DNA of 64,000 nt, from positions 1 to 64,000 of the forward strand of contig CALVPS010000006.1 of NCBI GenBank assembly GCA_944354035.1, in the 5' to 3' direction. Numbering within the stretch: the first letter of the stretch is position 1; every line of letters begins with the position of its first letter. The DNA comes from an uncultured Clostridia bacterium. Its GTDB lineage: Bacteria > Bacillota > Clostridia > Christensenellales > Borkfalkiaceae. Positions 44,714 to 53,349 of this stretch are shown piece by piece. The position numbers and the translations under genes are program-made. Under the pieces are notes generated by a model that was not told the DNA's origin, ran no database searches, and saw nothing but the letters and a program-made list of their open reading frames with translations.

Positions 44714-44742
44714 TTGACTTTTTGCAAAAAACACGCTATACT
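44714..44742 (+). promoter_or_regulatory. Promoter of the TPP riboswitch transcript
   Basis: TTGACT (44714-44719) and TATACT (44737-44742) are 17 bases apart, back to back with the yfbR promoter with no base between the -35 boxes. Confidence 0.8.
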
Positions 44743-44762
44743 TTTGTTTACAAAAAATAAAT

Positions 44763-44832
44763 ATCCGTCGTGGGTGCTGTAACAGGCTGAGATGATACCA
44801 CTTGAATCGGGCAAGGTAATGCTTGGACGAAA
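44763..44832 (+). promoter_or_regulatory. TPP riboswitch (THI element)
   Basis: The conserved segments GGGTGCT, AGGCTGAGATGATACCACTT, GAATCGGGCAAGGTAATGCT and the closing GGACGAA are present in order. It senses thiamine pyrophosphate and controls the downstream thiamine transporter through a terminator. Confidence 0.96.
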
Positions 44833-44849
44833 GACAGGATTTTTTCAGG

Positions 44850-44878
44850 ACGCTCACGCTTTTGCGCGGGCGTTTTTT
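44850..44878 (+). terminator. Expression-platform terminator of the TPP riboswitch
   Basis: ACGCTCACGC and GCGCGGGCGT arms with a short T-rich loop are followed by TTTTTT, between the aptamer and the ThiT-like gene. Confidence 0.8.
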
Positions 44879-44921
44879 GGTTGGGACCCCTAAAAAATCG
44901 TGACGGATAGAAGGAGCGGTT

Positions 44922-46259
44922 ATGTCATTTGTTTCTTTGCTGACCGCGTACGTCGGAACGACCGAGGACGCGGAAGGCAACACGCAGTACATCTACGGCG
45001 ATGTATGGACAAGCTTTGCAAAAGATTCGCTGATGTACGTATTTATGTACGCGGCGATCGCGCTGGCGGTGATCCTGCTGGGCGTGGGGCTGTTTGTCAA
45101 CCGCAAAAAGCCCCAATCGCTGGCGGGCTACGTGCGCACGGCCATAGCGCTTGCCGTGGGATTTTCGCTGACCGTGATCGTAGCCATGCTGGCGCTGGAA
45201 TTTTACGACATGGCCGAAAACGGCTATGTGTTTGACCTGGTGCTGTGGCCTTCGGTCGCGCTGGGGATCGTCATTCTTTTGGGCGCCGCGGCCGTATACG
45301 TCGCCTCGCTCTACTCCAAAAAAGCGCTTAAAATTGCCGCCATTGCGGCGGGAAGCGCGGCGGGCGCCGCCTTTGTGGCGCTGTTTGTATGCCTGTGCGT
45401 ATACTTTGCCACCGGCGCAGCCGAGGACAACAACTACATCGACATCACGCCCTCCGAAAACGTCGCCCTGTACCTGTGCGCGGCCGCACTGATCGCCGTG
45501 ATCGTAGCGCTGGCCTTTGTGTGCGGCAAACGCGACAAAAAGGGATTTGATTCCAAGTCCATTTCGTACGCCGCCATCTGCATTGCCATGAGCTTTGCTC
45601 TCTCGTACATTGCGCCCATCCACATGCCGTACGGCGGCTCGGTCACCATTGCCTCGCTGGTGCCGCTGATGATCTATTCGTACATGTTCGGCACCAAAAA
45701 GGGCGCGCTGGCCGGCGCGGTGTACGGACTGCTGCAAGTGATTCAGGATCCCTGGATCATTCACCCCGCGCAGCTGCTGCTCGACTACCCCATCGCCTTT
45801 GCGGGCATAGGGCTTGCCGGCATGTTCGCGCACGTAAAGTCGCTGAAAAAGGTACCGCAGGTACAGTTTTTGCTGGGCGCGCTGATCGCCGGCGTACTTC
45901 GCTTTACGGCGCACCTGTTTTCGGGCGTGTTCGCCTTTTCCGAAAACGCGCCGGACGTAAACGCCTGGATCTATTCGCTGGGCTATAACTCCGCGTACGT
46001 CTTCCCCGATATCGCCATCTGCATCGTGGTCGGCGCGATCGTCTTCAGCTCCAAGGCATTCATGCGCCAGGTCAAAAGGCTTGCGGCGGAAAAGACGCCC
46101 GTCTCCGCGGTCGCAGAAGAACCGCTGCCCGCGGCGGAACCCGCACAATTGCCCACGGCGGAACCCGCACAATTGCCCGCGGCGGAGCCCATGCCGCTGC
46201 CCGACGCCGACAGAAAGCTGCCGGCCGACGAAGAAAGCAGCCGTCCCGCAAACGAATAG
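44922..46259 (+). CDS. thiT: ECF transporter S component, thiamine type (ThiT-like), with extra N-terminal membrane domain
   Basis: The 445-residue protein has a ThiT-like core from about residue 210 to 400 (SYAAICIAMSFALSYI, PYGGSVTIASLVPLMIYSY, QDPWIIHPAQLLLDYPIAF), which binds thiamine and pairs with an ECF module. Residues 1-200 form an additional domain of about five helices that ThiT lacks. The last 45 residues contain AEPAQLP repeats and are acidic. AAGGAG precedes the ATG, and the TPP riboswitch upstream supports the substrate. Confidence 0.88.
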   Translation: MSFVSLLTAYVGTTEDAEGNTQYIYGDVWTSFAKDSLMYVFMYAAIALAVILLGVGLFVNRKKPQSLAGYVRTAIALAVGFSLTVIVAMLALEFYDMAENGYVFDLVLWPSVALGIVILLGAAAVYVASLYSKKALKIAAIAAGSAAGAAFVALFVCLCVYFATGAAEDNNYIDITPSENVALYLCAAALIAVIVALAFVCGKRDKKGFDSKSISYAAICIAMSFALSYIAPIHMPYGGSVTIASLVPLMIYSYMFGTKKGALAGAVYGLLQVIQDPWIIHPAQLLLDYPIAFAGIGLAGMFAHVKSLKKVPQVQFLLGALIAGVLRFTAHLFSGVFAFSENAPDVNAWIYSLGYNSAYVFPDIAICIVVGAIVFSSKAFMRQVKRLAAEKTPVSAVAEEPLPAAEPAQLPTAEPAQLPAAEPMPLPDADRKLPADEESSRPANE

Positions 46260-46287
46260 CGGCCGCGCATACGGCGCACCTACAACC

Positions 46288-46315
46288 AAAAACCGCCCGT
46301 TTTGGGCGGTTTTTT
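46288..46315. terminator. Bidirectional terminator between thiT-like gene and rseP
   Basis: AAAAACCGCCC and GGGCGGTTTTT arms surround GTTTT, with A and T runs on both sides; it serves both convergent genes. Confidence 0.9.
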
Positions 46316-47672
46316 ATATAAACTGCAAAATATCTACCAAGATCGCAAACCCAAGCAGCAATACAAACCCCACCGCGTGGATCACCGCCTCCACCTTGCG
46401 GGAGACAGGCTTTTTGCGGATCCATTCGATCAGTGTGAATACGATCTTGCTGCCGTCGAGCGCGGGGATGGGCAGCAGATTGAACACGGCTAAATTGACG
46501 CCGATAAACCCGGAGATCTCCAAAAATCCGCGCAGACTTCCCCCCGCGATCTGCGAGGTCATGGCGATCGTCGTTACGGGACCGCCGAGCGCGGAAAGTC
46601 CGAGTTTGCCCGTCAGCAATTCGCCCAACACCTGAAAAATGGAGCCCGCGATCTTGAACGAATACACAAACGCACGGCCCAGCGTTTGGAAAAATCCGAA
46701 CTTGTAGGCGGCGTTTGCCAGCATGTACCCCTCGCCCGAAGCGTCCTGCACGTATTTTACGCCAAGCGCCTTCCATACGCCGTTTAAATCGGCGCTGTTT
46801 TGCACGTTTACGTCGGAACGCAGCTGCACCTTTACCACAACTTCGCGCCGAAGGTCGTTCCCTGCCTCGTCCGTTCCCACCACGCGGGAGACACGCAGTT
46901 CCACCAGATCGCCCTGTTTTTTGCCGTTCAGCGCGCGGGCGAGGTCGGCGGTGAGGTACAGACTGCGCCCCTCCGCCTGCAAAAACACGTCTCTGTCTTG
47001 CAGGCAGTACTCCGCCGGGATCGAATCGCTCTGCTCCGTCTCGTATACGGCGACCATCGTCTGGCCGCAGGCAAAAAAACACACGACGATCAGCAGCAGT
47101 GCCAAAAGATAATTCATGCACGCGCCCGCAAGCAGCACCACAATGCGCTGCCACGGCTTTTTGTTGGTAAAGTACCGCGCTCGCTCCTCCGACAAGACGT
47201 CGCGCGCTCCCGCATCGGACGGCGGATCCGGCCGCGCGTCCCTTTCCTGCGCAGACGTCCTCGCATCGGACGAAAGATCCGGCCGCGCGTCCCCCCCTTC
47301 TGAAGGCATCCCGCGGCCCTCCTCGCCGGAGGACGGGGCGGTCAGCTCGATAAAGGGCTCCGAGGCCTCCTCCCGCCCGACGGGCGACACCTTGGACGGG
47401 CGGGCAGGCGGTTCTTCGCCGTCCTCGCCCGCAAAGGCGCAGTATCCGCCCAGCGGGATCAGGCGCAGCGCAAACAGTTCGCCCGTCTTGCGGCTGCGCC
47501 GCTTGAACAGCGCGGGGCCGAAGCCGATAGAAAATTCGTCGATCTTAAATTTTAACAGCTTTCCCGCCAGATAATGCCCGAACTCGTGGACGGTGATCAT
47601 GACGAGAAGGATCAAAACAGCAAGCGCGATCGAGCCGACCGTGCCCCATACGCCGATCAGATTATTTGCCAT
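46314..47672 (-). CDS. rseP: RseP-type site-2 protease with an unusual inserted linker
   Basis: The 452-residue intramembrane metalloprotease has the zinc motif HEFGH at residues 29-33 and the C-terminal NLLPIPALDGSK motif holding the third ligand, with a PDZ-like region between. It cleaves membrane-bound regulators such as anti-sigma factors or signal-peptide remnants. Residues ~84-165 are a Ser/Asp/Arg/Pro-rich insert with repeated DARPD units, absent from typical homologues. The ATG at 47672 overlaps dxr by 11 bases and lacks a strong ribosome site, suggesting coupling. Confidence 0.93.
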   Translation of the reverse strand: MANNLIGVWGTVGSIALAVLILLVMITVHEFGHYLAGKLLKFKIDEFSIGFGPALFKRRSRKTGELFALRLIPLGGYCAFAGEDGEEPPARPSKVSPVGREEASEPFIELTAPSSGEEGRGMPSEGGDARPDLSSDARTSAQERDARPDPPSDAGARDVLSEERARYFTNKKPWQRIVVLLAGACMNYLLALLLIVVCFFACGQTMVAVYETEQSDSIPAEYCLQDRDVFLQAEGRSLYLTADLARALNGKKQGDLVELRVSRVVGTDEAGNDLRREVVVKVQLRSDVNVQNSADLNGVWKALGVKYVQDASGEGYMLANAAYKFGFFQTLGRAFVYSFKIAGSIFQVLGELLTGKLGLSALGGPVTTIAMTSQIAGGSLRGFLEISGFIGVNLAVFNLLPIPALDGSKIVFTLIEWIRKKPVSRKVEAVIHAVGFVLLLGFAILVDILQFI

Positions 47673-48783
47673 ATAACACATTTTGCGCATATGCGCGCGC
47701 ACGCACGTCCGTCTCCCGCAGCACGGCAAAGCCATCCGCGCGCTCGCGGGGAAAGGCGTCCATTGTTTCACGAATAGTTTCGGCGATCTGCAAAAAACCT
47801 ATGCGTTCCGCCAAAAAGGCGCGTACGGCCTCCTCCGCGGCGGCGTTCAGCACCGTGGGAAGGGTGCCCCCCGCCCGCCCCGCCTCCAGCGCCAGTCGAT
47901 AGCAGGCAAAGCGATCTGCGGGAAAGGGCAAAAAGGTAAGTTTCCCCAGGGCGGCCAGATCGAGCGCAGGCTCGCAGGGGAGCCGATCGGGATAGGTCAG
48001 CGCCAACTGGATGGGAACGCGCATATCGGGATAGCCAAGCTGCGCGATCGCCGCGCCGTCGGCAAAATACACCAGGGAGTGCACAATGCTTTCGGGATGT
48101 ACCACCGCCTCGATCTTTTCAAAAGGCGCGCCGTACAGCCAATGTGCTTCGATCACCTCGTAACCCTTGTTCAGCAGGGTAGCGCTGTCTATGGTGATTT
48201 TAGGCCCCATCTTCCATGTGGGGTGTTTCAGCGCGTCCCGCGCCGTCACACGGGCAAGTTCGTCCTCGGAGAGCGCATAAAACGGCCCGCCGCTGGCGGT
48301 GAGCACCAACCGCTCGAACGGCATGTCGCGACGAAAGCCGAGCGCCTGAAAAATGGCGGAGTGCTCGCTGTCCACGGGAACGATCTGCGCCCCCGTCTCC
48401 CGCGCGCGCCGCATGACCAGCTCGCCGCCGCACACCAGCGATTCCTTGTTGGCAAGCGCCACCCGCACGCCCGCCTCCACCGCCTGCAGCGTATATTCCA
48501 GCCCGGCAAACCCGCCCGCGGCGATCAGCGCTACGTCGCACGTCTCAAACAATTGCGCGCGTTCCTCCCGCCGCAGGGCGCGCACGCCGTTCGGGAGCGG
48601 ACACTCCCCCGCGTCGCAGTACACGTACCGCGGCAAAAATTCGTCCGCCAGGGCCTGTAAGGCCGCGCCGCCGTGCCCGGCGGCCAGCGCCGTAAAACAA
48701 AACCGTTCGGGATAGCGGCGCACGACGTCGGCCGTCTGGCGGCCGATGCTGCCCGTGCAGCCGATAAGTGCAATGCGAACCAT
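47662..48783 (-). CDS. dxr: 1-deoxy-D-xylulose 5-phosphate reductoisomerase
   Basis: The second enzyme of the non-mevalonate isoprenoid pathway makes MEP using NADPH. The 373 residues begin ALIGCTGSIGRQT (NADPH site), with VDSEHSAIFQAL and LTASGGPF (metal and substrate sites), and EAHWLYGAPFEKIEAVVHPES. The ATG at 48783 follows GGGAGG by 8 bases. Neighbours cdsA, uppS and rseP give the usual envelope-lipid cluster. Confidence 0.96.
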   Translation of the reverse strand: MVRIALIGCTGSIGRQTADVVRRYPERFCFTALAAGHGGAALQALADEFLPRYVYCDAGECPLPNGVRALRREERAQLFETCDVALIAAGGFAGLEYTLQAVEAGVRVALANKESLVCGGELVMRRARETGAQIVPVDSEHSAIFQALGFRRDMPFERLVLTASGGPFYALSEDELARVTARDALKHPTWKMGPKITIDSATLLNKGYEVIEAHWLYGAPFEKIEAVVHPESIVHSLVYFADGAAIAQLGYPDMRVPIQLALTYPDRLPCEPALDLAALGKLTFLPFPADRFACYRLALEAGRAGGTLPTVLNAAAEEAVRAFLAERIGFLQIAETIRETMDAFPRERADGFAVLRETDVRARAYAQNVLYGK

Positions 48784-48879
48784 GGATGTTTCCTCCCGGA
48801 CCCGATACAACGGGTGCGCCGCTACACAGCGGCGCGTAAAACAAATGCCCGCCTTGCGGCGGGCGCAATCGCTGTTATT

Positions 48880-49938
48880 TTATGCCGGAACGCCCGCCGT
48901 CATGAGCCTGATCACAAAAATCAACGCAACGACAAGGCTTGCGTACAGTGCGGAATCGATCCGGTCGAGCACGCCGCCGTGTCCGGGCAAGATTTTTCCC
49001 ATATCTTTTAAACCGAGCTTGCGCTTGATGCTGCTTTCCACCAGGTCGCCGAACTGCGAAAATGCCGAGGTCACCACGCCGATGCCGACAAAAAAGAACA
49101 TCTCGTCCCACTCGAACACGGGCGCGGAAAGCGTGAACTGCGCAAAGCCCGTAAGATCGACGCATTTGCAGAGGCCGAAGTACAAAAAGAATACGAGCAC
49201 CCCGCCCAGCGCGCCGCCGACAAGCCCGCCGAATCCGCCGATGAGTGTTTTGTTGGGACTGACGGAGGGCGCCATTTTGGCGGGCAGTCTTTTGCCGAAC
49301 AGCTTTCCGAACACATAGGCCAGGGAATCGGCGATGGAACCGATGGCAAACACAAAGGCGATGGCGACGTCGGAATAGTAGGCGAGGTGGTTGCACACGG
49401 CCATGATCACCAAAAAGACGGAGGGATACATGTATGCGATCAGCGAATAGCCCACGGATTCCAAACTGATGCGCGCGTGCACGAACACGAGCAGGCCGAA
49501 CAGCACGGCAATGCCCGTAATGAATATGACCAGCGCAATGTGGGGCGCATAGTTGCGGCCCTTTGCATCGAGCGGGCTGCCGTCCGGCAGGGTCACGCCG
49601 TATACGTCGGTAAAAATGACGTCGCTCACGACATAGGCGATCACGACGAGCGCCGAAAAGATCCCGACGACGATCCGCTGCGAGCGATGCAGCCGATCGC
49701 CGAACGCACGCAGCATTTCGTAGGTGCCGATCACCGTAAATATCAGAATGAACAGGTCGAAGAACAGCCGGTCCACCAAAATTTTAAGGGTAAAAAAGCC
49801 CAGCAACACAACGACGTATACCACGCTCGTGATCGAGCGCTTCTGCGTCTCGCTCAACGGACGCCGGGCCTTTTCTGCCGGCGCGCGCTGCGCCTTATCC
49901 GTCTGCTCTTGTTCGTGTTCGGGCAGATTGCCGTTCAT
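48880..49938 (-). CDS. cdsA: Phosphatidate cytidylyltransferase
   Basis: The enzyme makes CDP-diacylglycerol for phospholipids. The 352-residue protein has a charged 35-residue N-terminal tail, about eight membrane helices, and the CdsA signature SxxKRxxxxKDxGxxxPGHGGxxDRxD, seen here as [20 protein letters not shown] then [14 protein letters not shown] precedes the ATG at 49938. It lies between uppS and dxr. Confidence 0.95.
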   Translation of the reverse strand: MNGNLPEHEQEQTDKAQRAPAEKARRPLSETQKRSITSVVYVVVLLGFFTLKILVDRLFFDLFILIFTVIGTYEMLRAFGDRLHRSQRIVVGIFSALVVIAYVVSDVIFTDVYGVTLPDGSPLDAKGRNYAPHIALVIFITGIAVLFGLLVFVHARISLESVGYSLIAYMYPSVFLVIMAVCNHLAYYSDVAIAFVFAIGSIADSLAYVFGKLFGKRLPAKMAPSVSPNKTLIGGFGGLVGGALGGVLVFFLYFGLCKCVDLTGFAQFTLSAPVFEWDEMFFFVGIGVVTSAFSQFGDLVESSIKRKLGLKDMGKILPGHGGVLDRIDSALYASLVVALIFVIRLMTAGVPA

Positions 49939-49949
49939 AGTTCTCCTTA

Positions 49950-50636
49950 TTACACCTTTCCGAACCGACGATCCCGCCGTTCGTATGCCTCGATCGCGCG
50001 GTCGAGCTCTGTGTCCGAAAAATCGGGGAACAGCGTATCGGTAAAATACAGCTCGCTGTATGCCGCCTGCCACAATAAAAAATTAGAAATACGGAGCTCA
50101 CGCCCGGTGCGGATCAGCAGATCGGGATCGGGCAGGCCGTTTGTCCACAGCAACGAAGAAAAATTTTCGGCCGTGACCGGCTGCCCGCGGCGGATCGCTT
50201 CGTTGACGGCGGAAAGGATGTCCTGCCGTCCGCCGTAGCCCACCGCCAGCGTCAGCACGCCGCGCCCGCCATCCGCAGTGAGGGCCTCGCCCGCGGCGAT
50301 CAGCTCGCAGATGTCTGCGGGGAGCAGCGAACGGTCCCCGATCACGCGCAGCGCGATCCCCTTTTTCTTTAAGCGCTCGGCGTTGGCGGAAAAATATTCG
50401 CGGAACAGCGAAAACAGGCTGTTCAGCTCTTCCTGCGGGCGGGAAAGATTTTCCGTCGATAGCGCAAACAGCGTACAATAGCGCACGCCGCAATCGAACG
50501 CGTGATCGGCCAGCGCGACCATGCGGTTCATGCCGGCGCGGTGACCCGCACTGCGCGGCAGCAGTCGCTTTTTCGCCCAGCGCCCGTTACCGTCCATGAT
50601 AATGGCAATATGGCAGGGCACGCCGCACGTTTTCAT
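49950..50636 (-). CDS. uppS: Isoprenyl transferase (undecaprenyl diphosphate synthase type)
   Basis: The 228-residue cis-prenyltransferase makes the C55 lipid carrier for wall synthesis. The motif [16 protein letters not shown] near residue 9 holds the catalytic aspartate; GHRAGMNRM and [15 protein letters not shown] are further conserved parts. The start overlaps the frr stop (TGATG), so they are coupled. Confidence 0.95.
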   Translation of the reverse strand: MKTCGVPCHIAIIMDGNGRWAKKRLLPRSAGHRAGMNRMVALADHAFDCGVRYCTLFALSTENLSRPQEELNSLFSLFREYFSANAERLKKKGIALRVIGDRSLLPADICELIAAGEALTADGGRGVLTLAVGYGGRQDILSAVNEAIRRGQPVTAENFSSLLWTNGLPDPDLLIRTGRELRISNFLLWQAAYSELYFTDTLFPDFSDTELDRAIEAYERRDRRFGKV

Positions 50637-51208
50637 CAGACCGTCATAAGCTCCTTTTCTTTTGCGGAGGCCGCCTTATCGATCTCTTCGATGCAGGCGC
50701 CGATCTTTTTTTCCACGTCCTGCTCGCACGACTTGCCCTCGTCCTCGGAAAGCTCCTTGTTGTTCTTCATCTTTTTTAACGCTTCCATCGCCTCACGGCG
50801 GACATTGCGCGCCGCCACCTTGGAATCTTCGCCCATGCGCTTGATCTGTTTTACGAGCTCGCGGCGACGCTCCTCGGTAAGGTCGGGGAACACCAGGCGG
50901 ATCACGTTGCCGTCGTTGGTGGGCGTGATGCCGATATTCGAGGTGAGGATGGCCTTTTCGATGGCCTTTAACAGCGACTTATCCCACGGGCTGATCACAA
51001 GGCAGCGCGCGTCGAGCGCGGAGATGTTGCCCAGCTGATTTAAGGGACTGACCCCGCCGTACGCCTCCACATGGATCTTATCGAGCACGTGCGGATTGGC
51101 GCGGCCGGCGCGGATGGTCGCAAACTCTTCCTTTAAAACGCTTACCGTTTTATCCAATTTGTCCTCGAGTACAAGAAAAATTTCTTCCACCTTTTCGTTT
51201 TCGATCAT
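50636..51208 (-). CDS. frr: Ribosome recycling factor
   Basis: The 190-residue protein shows the RRF pattern TIRAGRANPHVLDKIHVEAYGG, TPTNDGNVIRLVFPDLTEERR and a long C-terminal helix (NKELSEDEGKSCEQDVEKK). With EF-G it splits post-termination ribosomes. AAGGAG lies upstream of the ATG. It follows pyrH by 51 bases in the conserved order. Confidence 0.96.
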   Translation of the reverse strand: MIENEKVEEIFLVLEDKLDKTVSVLKEEFATIRAGRANPHVLDKIHVEAYGGVSPLNQLGNISALDARCLVISPWDKSLLKAIEKAILTSNIGITPTNDGNVIRLVFPDLTEERRRELVKQIKRMGEDSKVAARNVRREAMEALKKMKNNKELSEDEGKSCEQDVEKKIGACIEEIDKAASAKEKELMTV

Positions 51209-51259
51209 ACTGCTTGCTCCTTATACGTTTGATGTCTGTTTTATATATTTTATCTATGC

Positions 51260-51970
51260 TCAGTCGTTGGAGATGAGCGTTCCCAGCTTTTCGCCGCAGA
51301 CGGCGCGGACGATGGAATCTTTTTCGTCCAGCCCGAACGCAAGAACGGGCACGTTGTTCTCCATGCACATGGTGGCGGCGGTGGCGTCCATCGCCTTTAA
51401 CCCCTTGTTTACGATATCGCCGAACGTAAGGTGTTCGTACTTTTTGGCGTTGGGATTTTTGGCAGGATCGCTATCGTAAATGCCGTCTACGTTTTTGGCC
51501 ATCAGCAACACGTCGGCATCGATCTCGCAGGCGCGCTGGGCGGCCGCCGTATCGGTGGAACAATAGGGATTGCCCGTGCCGCACGCCATGATGACGATGC
51601 GCCCCTTTTCGAAATGCGAAAGCGCCTTACGCAGAATATACGGCTCGGCGACCGAAGTCATGATGAGTGCCGTCTGCACGCGGGTGGGGATGCCCTTCTT
51701 TTCGATGGCGTCCATCATGGCCAGCGAATTCATCACCGTGGCCAGCATGCCCATGTGATCGGCCGTGGTACGGTCCATATTCGTCCCCTGCCGGCCGCGC
51801 CAAAAGTTGCCGCCGCCGATGACAAGGCCGATCTGCACCCCCATTTCGTGCACTTTTACGAGCTGATCGACAACCATCGAAACGACGTCTTCGTTGAGAC
51901 CGAACCGCTGCTTGCCGGCAAGTGCCTCGCCCGAAAGTTTCAAAAGGATCCGATGATATTTCGGCGTCAT
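51260..51970 (-). CDS. pyrH: UMP kinase
   Basis: The 236-residue amino-acid-kinase fold protein phosphorylates UMP. KLSGEALAG near residue 11, VIGGGNFWRG near 56, and the ADV-LLMAKNVDGIYDSDP segment near 170 identify bacterial PyrH. GGGAGTAGG precedes the ATG. It is normally directly behind tsf; here a terminator and the inverted-repeat element B intervene. Confidence 0.96.
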   Translation of the reverse strand: MTPKYHRILLKLSGEALAGKQRFGLNEDVVSMVVDQLVKVHEMGVQIGLVIGGGNFWRGRQGTNMDRTTADHMGMLATVMNSLAMMDAIEKKGIPTRVQTALIMTSVAEPYILRKALSHFEKGRIVIMACGTGNPYCSTDTAAAQRACEIDADVLLMAKNVDGIYDSDPAKNPNAKKYEHLTFGDIVNKGLKAMDATAATMCMENNVPVLAFGLDEKDSIVRAVCGEKLGTLISND

Positions 51971-52025
51971 ATCCTACTCCCGTTTCCGTCGCCGGAATTA
52001 TTTTTTATATGCCGTTCTCTTACAG

Positions 52026-52297
52026 TATCCTGTAAGGGGGTGATACGGATCCGATCGAAAGCGGAACCTGCGGCGCTCATACTTCGTTGAAAGGCTTGAC
52101 CGTGCCGCACGGCACGCCCTGTGCCTTTCGCCTTGTTTTATCGCCCGTTTTGCCGCTTTTGATCGTTTTGCACCTTTGGCAGAAAATTTTTGCGTCAGAG
52201 TTTTGCGAAGATGACGCGGGAATACCGAGGTATCGTAAGGAAGATGCGCAAAAAGACGCCGCCAAAGGCATGGTACGTATTTTTCCCTTACAGTATA
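52026..52297. repeat. Dispersed inverted-repeat element, copy B (tsf-pyrH gap)
   Basis: The 272-base copy is bounded by TATCCTGTAAGGG (52026-52038) and CCCTTACAGTATA (52285-52297). Its interior is the reverse complement of copy A apart from scattered differences. The left end sits in an 18-base palindromic unit, CTTACAGTATCCTGTAAG. It splits the usually tight rpsB-tsf-pyrH-frr order. It fills most of the 446-base tsf-pyrH gap. Confidence 0.75.
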
Positions 52298-52320
52298 GCA
52301 TACCAAAACAAAAAATGCAA
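52292..52320 (-). promoter_or_regulatory. Promoter-like site spanning the edge of copy B, reading toward pyrH
   Basis: On the minus strand TTGCAT (52320-52315, flanking DNA) and TATACT (52297-52292, inside the terminal repeat) are 17 bases apart with an extended-10 TGC. It would transcribe through copy B into pyrH and the downstream operon. Confidence 0.5.
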
Positions 52321-52356
52321 GACGAAACACTAAAAATACCGCGCCCTTTGCAGGCA

Positions 52357-52391
52357 TAAAAAAGCGGCCGCCGCATGTCGGCGACGGCCGC
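52357..52391 (-). terminator. rpsB-tsf terminator
   Basis: GCGGCCGTCGC and GCGGCGGCCGC arms are followed on the minus strand by TTTTTTA, ending the rpsB-tsf transcript before copy B. Confidence 0.85.
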
Positions 52392-52416
52392 AATCCGAAC
52401 GCGTTGAAACGCGCCG

Positions 52417-53313
52417 TTACTTTTTCATTGCCTCGACCTGCTTGGCAACTTCTTCCTGCAGATCTTCGCTCTTCTTTTCGAGGCCCTCGCCGCGGACAAA
52501 GAAGCAGAAGCGCTTGAGCGCCGCGCCCTTTGCGCCGGCAAGCAGCTGCGCGACGGTGATCTTATCGTCCTTTACGAACTTCTGATCCATCAGGCAGTTC
52601 TCTTCGTAGAACTTCTTCACCTTGCCCATGACGATCTTTTCGGCAATGTTGGCAGGCTTGCCCTCGTTGATGACCTCCTGCATGAGGATGGATTTTTCTT
52701 TATCGATGGTCTCCTGCGAAACTTCCGCCGCCGTCATATACTGCGGCTTGGCAAACGCCACATGCAGGGCAACGTCGTGCGCGACGGCCTTGGCCTGTTC
52801 GGTCGCTTCGCCGTCGAAATCGAGCATGACACCCAGCGTACCGCCCATATGGATATACGTCTCTACAAAGCCGTTCGACTCGTACAGCGCAAAGCGGCGG
52901 ACGGAGATCTTTTCGCCGATGACGGCCACCTGTTCCTGCACATACGTCTCCACCGTTTTTCCGCCCATGTCGCTCGCCAAAAGCGCCTCGACCGTTTCGG
53001 GCTTGACTGCCGCGATCTGCTTGGCGACTTCGCTGACGAGCGCCTTGAACTTATCGCCCTTGGCAACAAAGTCCGACTCGCAGTTGACTTCTACCAAAAC
53101 GCCCGTCTTGCCCTCTACCAGCGCATACACAATGCCTTCCGCCGCAATTTTCGAGGCGCGCTTTGCCGCCTTTGCGATGCCGCGCTCGCGCAGAAGGTCT
53201 GCCGCCTTGTCCATATCGCCGTCCGCATCCGTCAGCGCGCGCTTACAATCCATCATGCCGGCGCCCGTCTGCTCGCGGAGCTTCATAACATCCTTTGCCG
53301 TAAATTCAGCCAT
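52417..53313 (-). CDS. tsf: Elongation factor Ts
   Basis: The 298-residue nucleotide-exchange factor for EF-Tu has the UBA-like start (KDVMKLREQTGAGMMDCKRAL) and the core VEVNCESDFVAKGDKF near residue 75, then two dimerisation-like subdomains. AAGGAG precedes the ATG. It follows rpsB by 36 bases. Confidence 0.97.
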   Translation of the reverse strand: MAEFTAKDVMKLREQTGAGMMDCKRALTDADGDMDKAADLLRERGIAKAAKRASKIAAEGIVYALVEGKTGVLVEVNCESDFVAKGDKFKALVSEVAKQIAAVKPETVEALLASDMGGKTVETYVQEQVAVIGEKISVRRFALYESNGFVETYIHMGGTLGVMLDFDGEATEQAKAVAHDVALHVAFAKPQYMTAAEVSQETIDKEKSILMQEVINEGKPANIAEKIVMGKVKKFYEENCLMDQKFVKDDKITVAQLLAGAKGAALKRFCFFVRGEGLEKKSEDLQEEVAKQVEAMKK

Positions 53314-53349
53314 ATCTGTCTTCTCCTTGCAAAAAATTTACAAATGCCC

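Noticed and set aside
46120-46210. Short tandem repeats resembling a CRISPR or satellite
   Set aside because: They are in-frame AEPAQLP codon repeats at the end of the ThiT-like gene, with no spacers.
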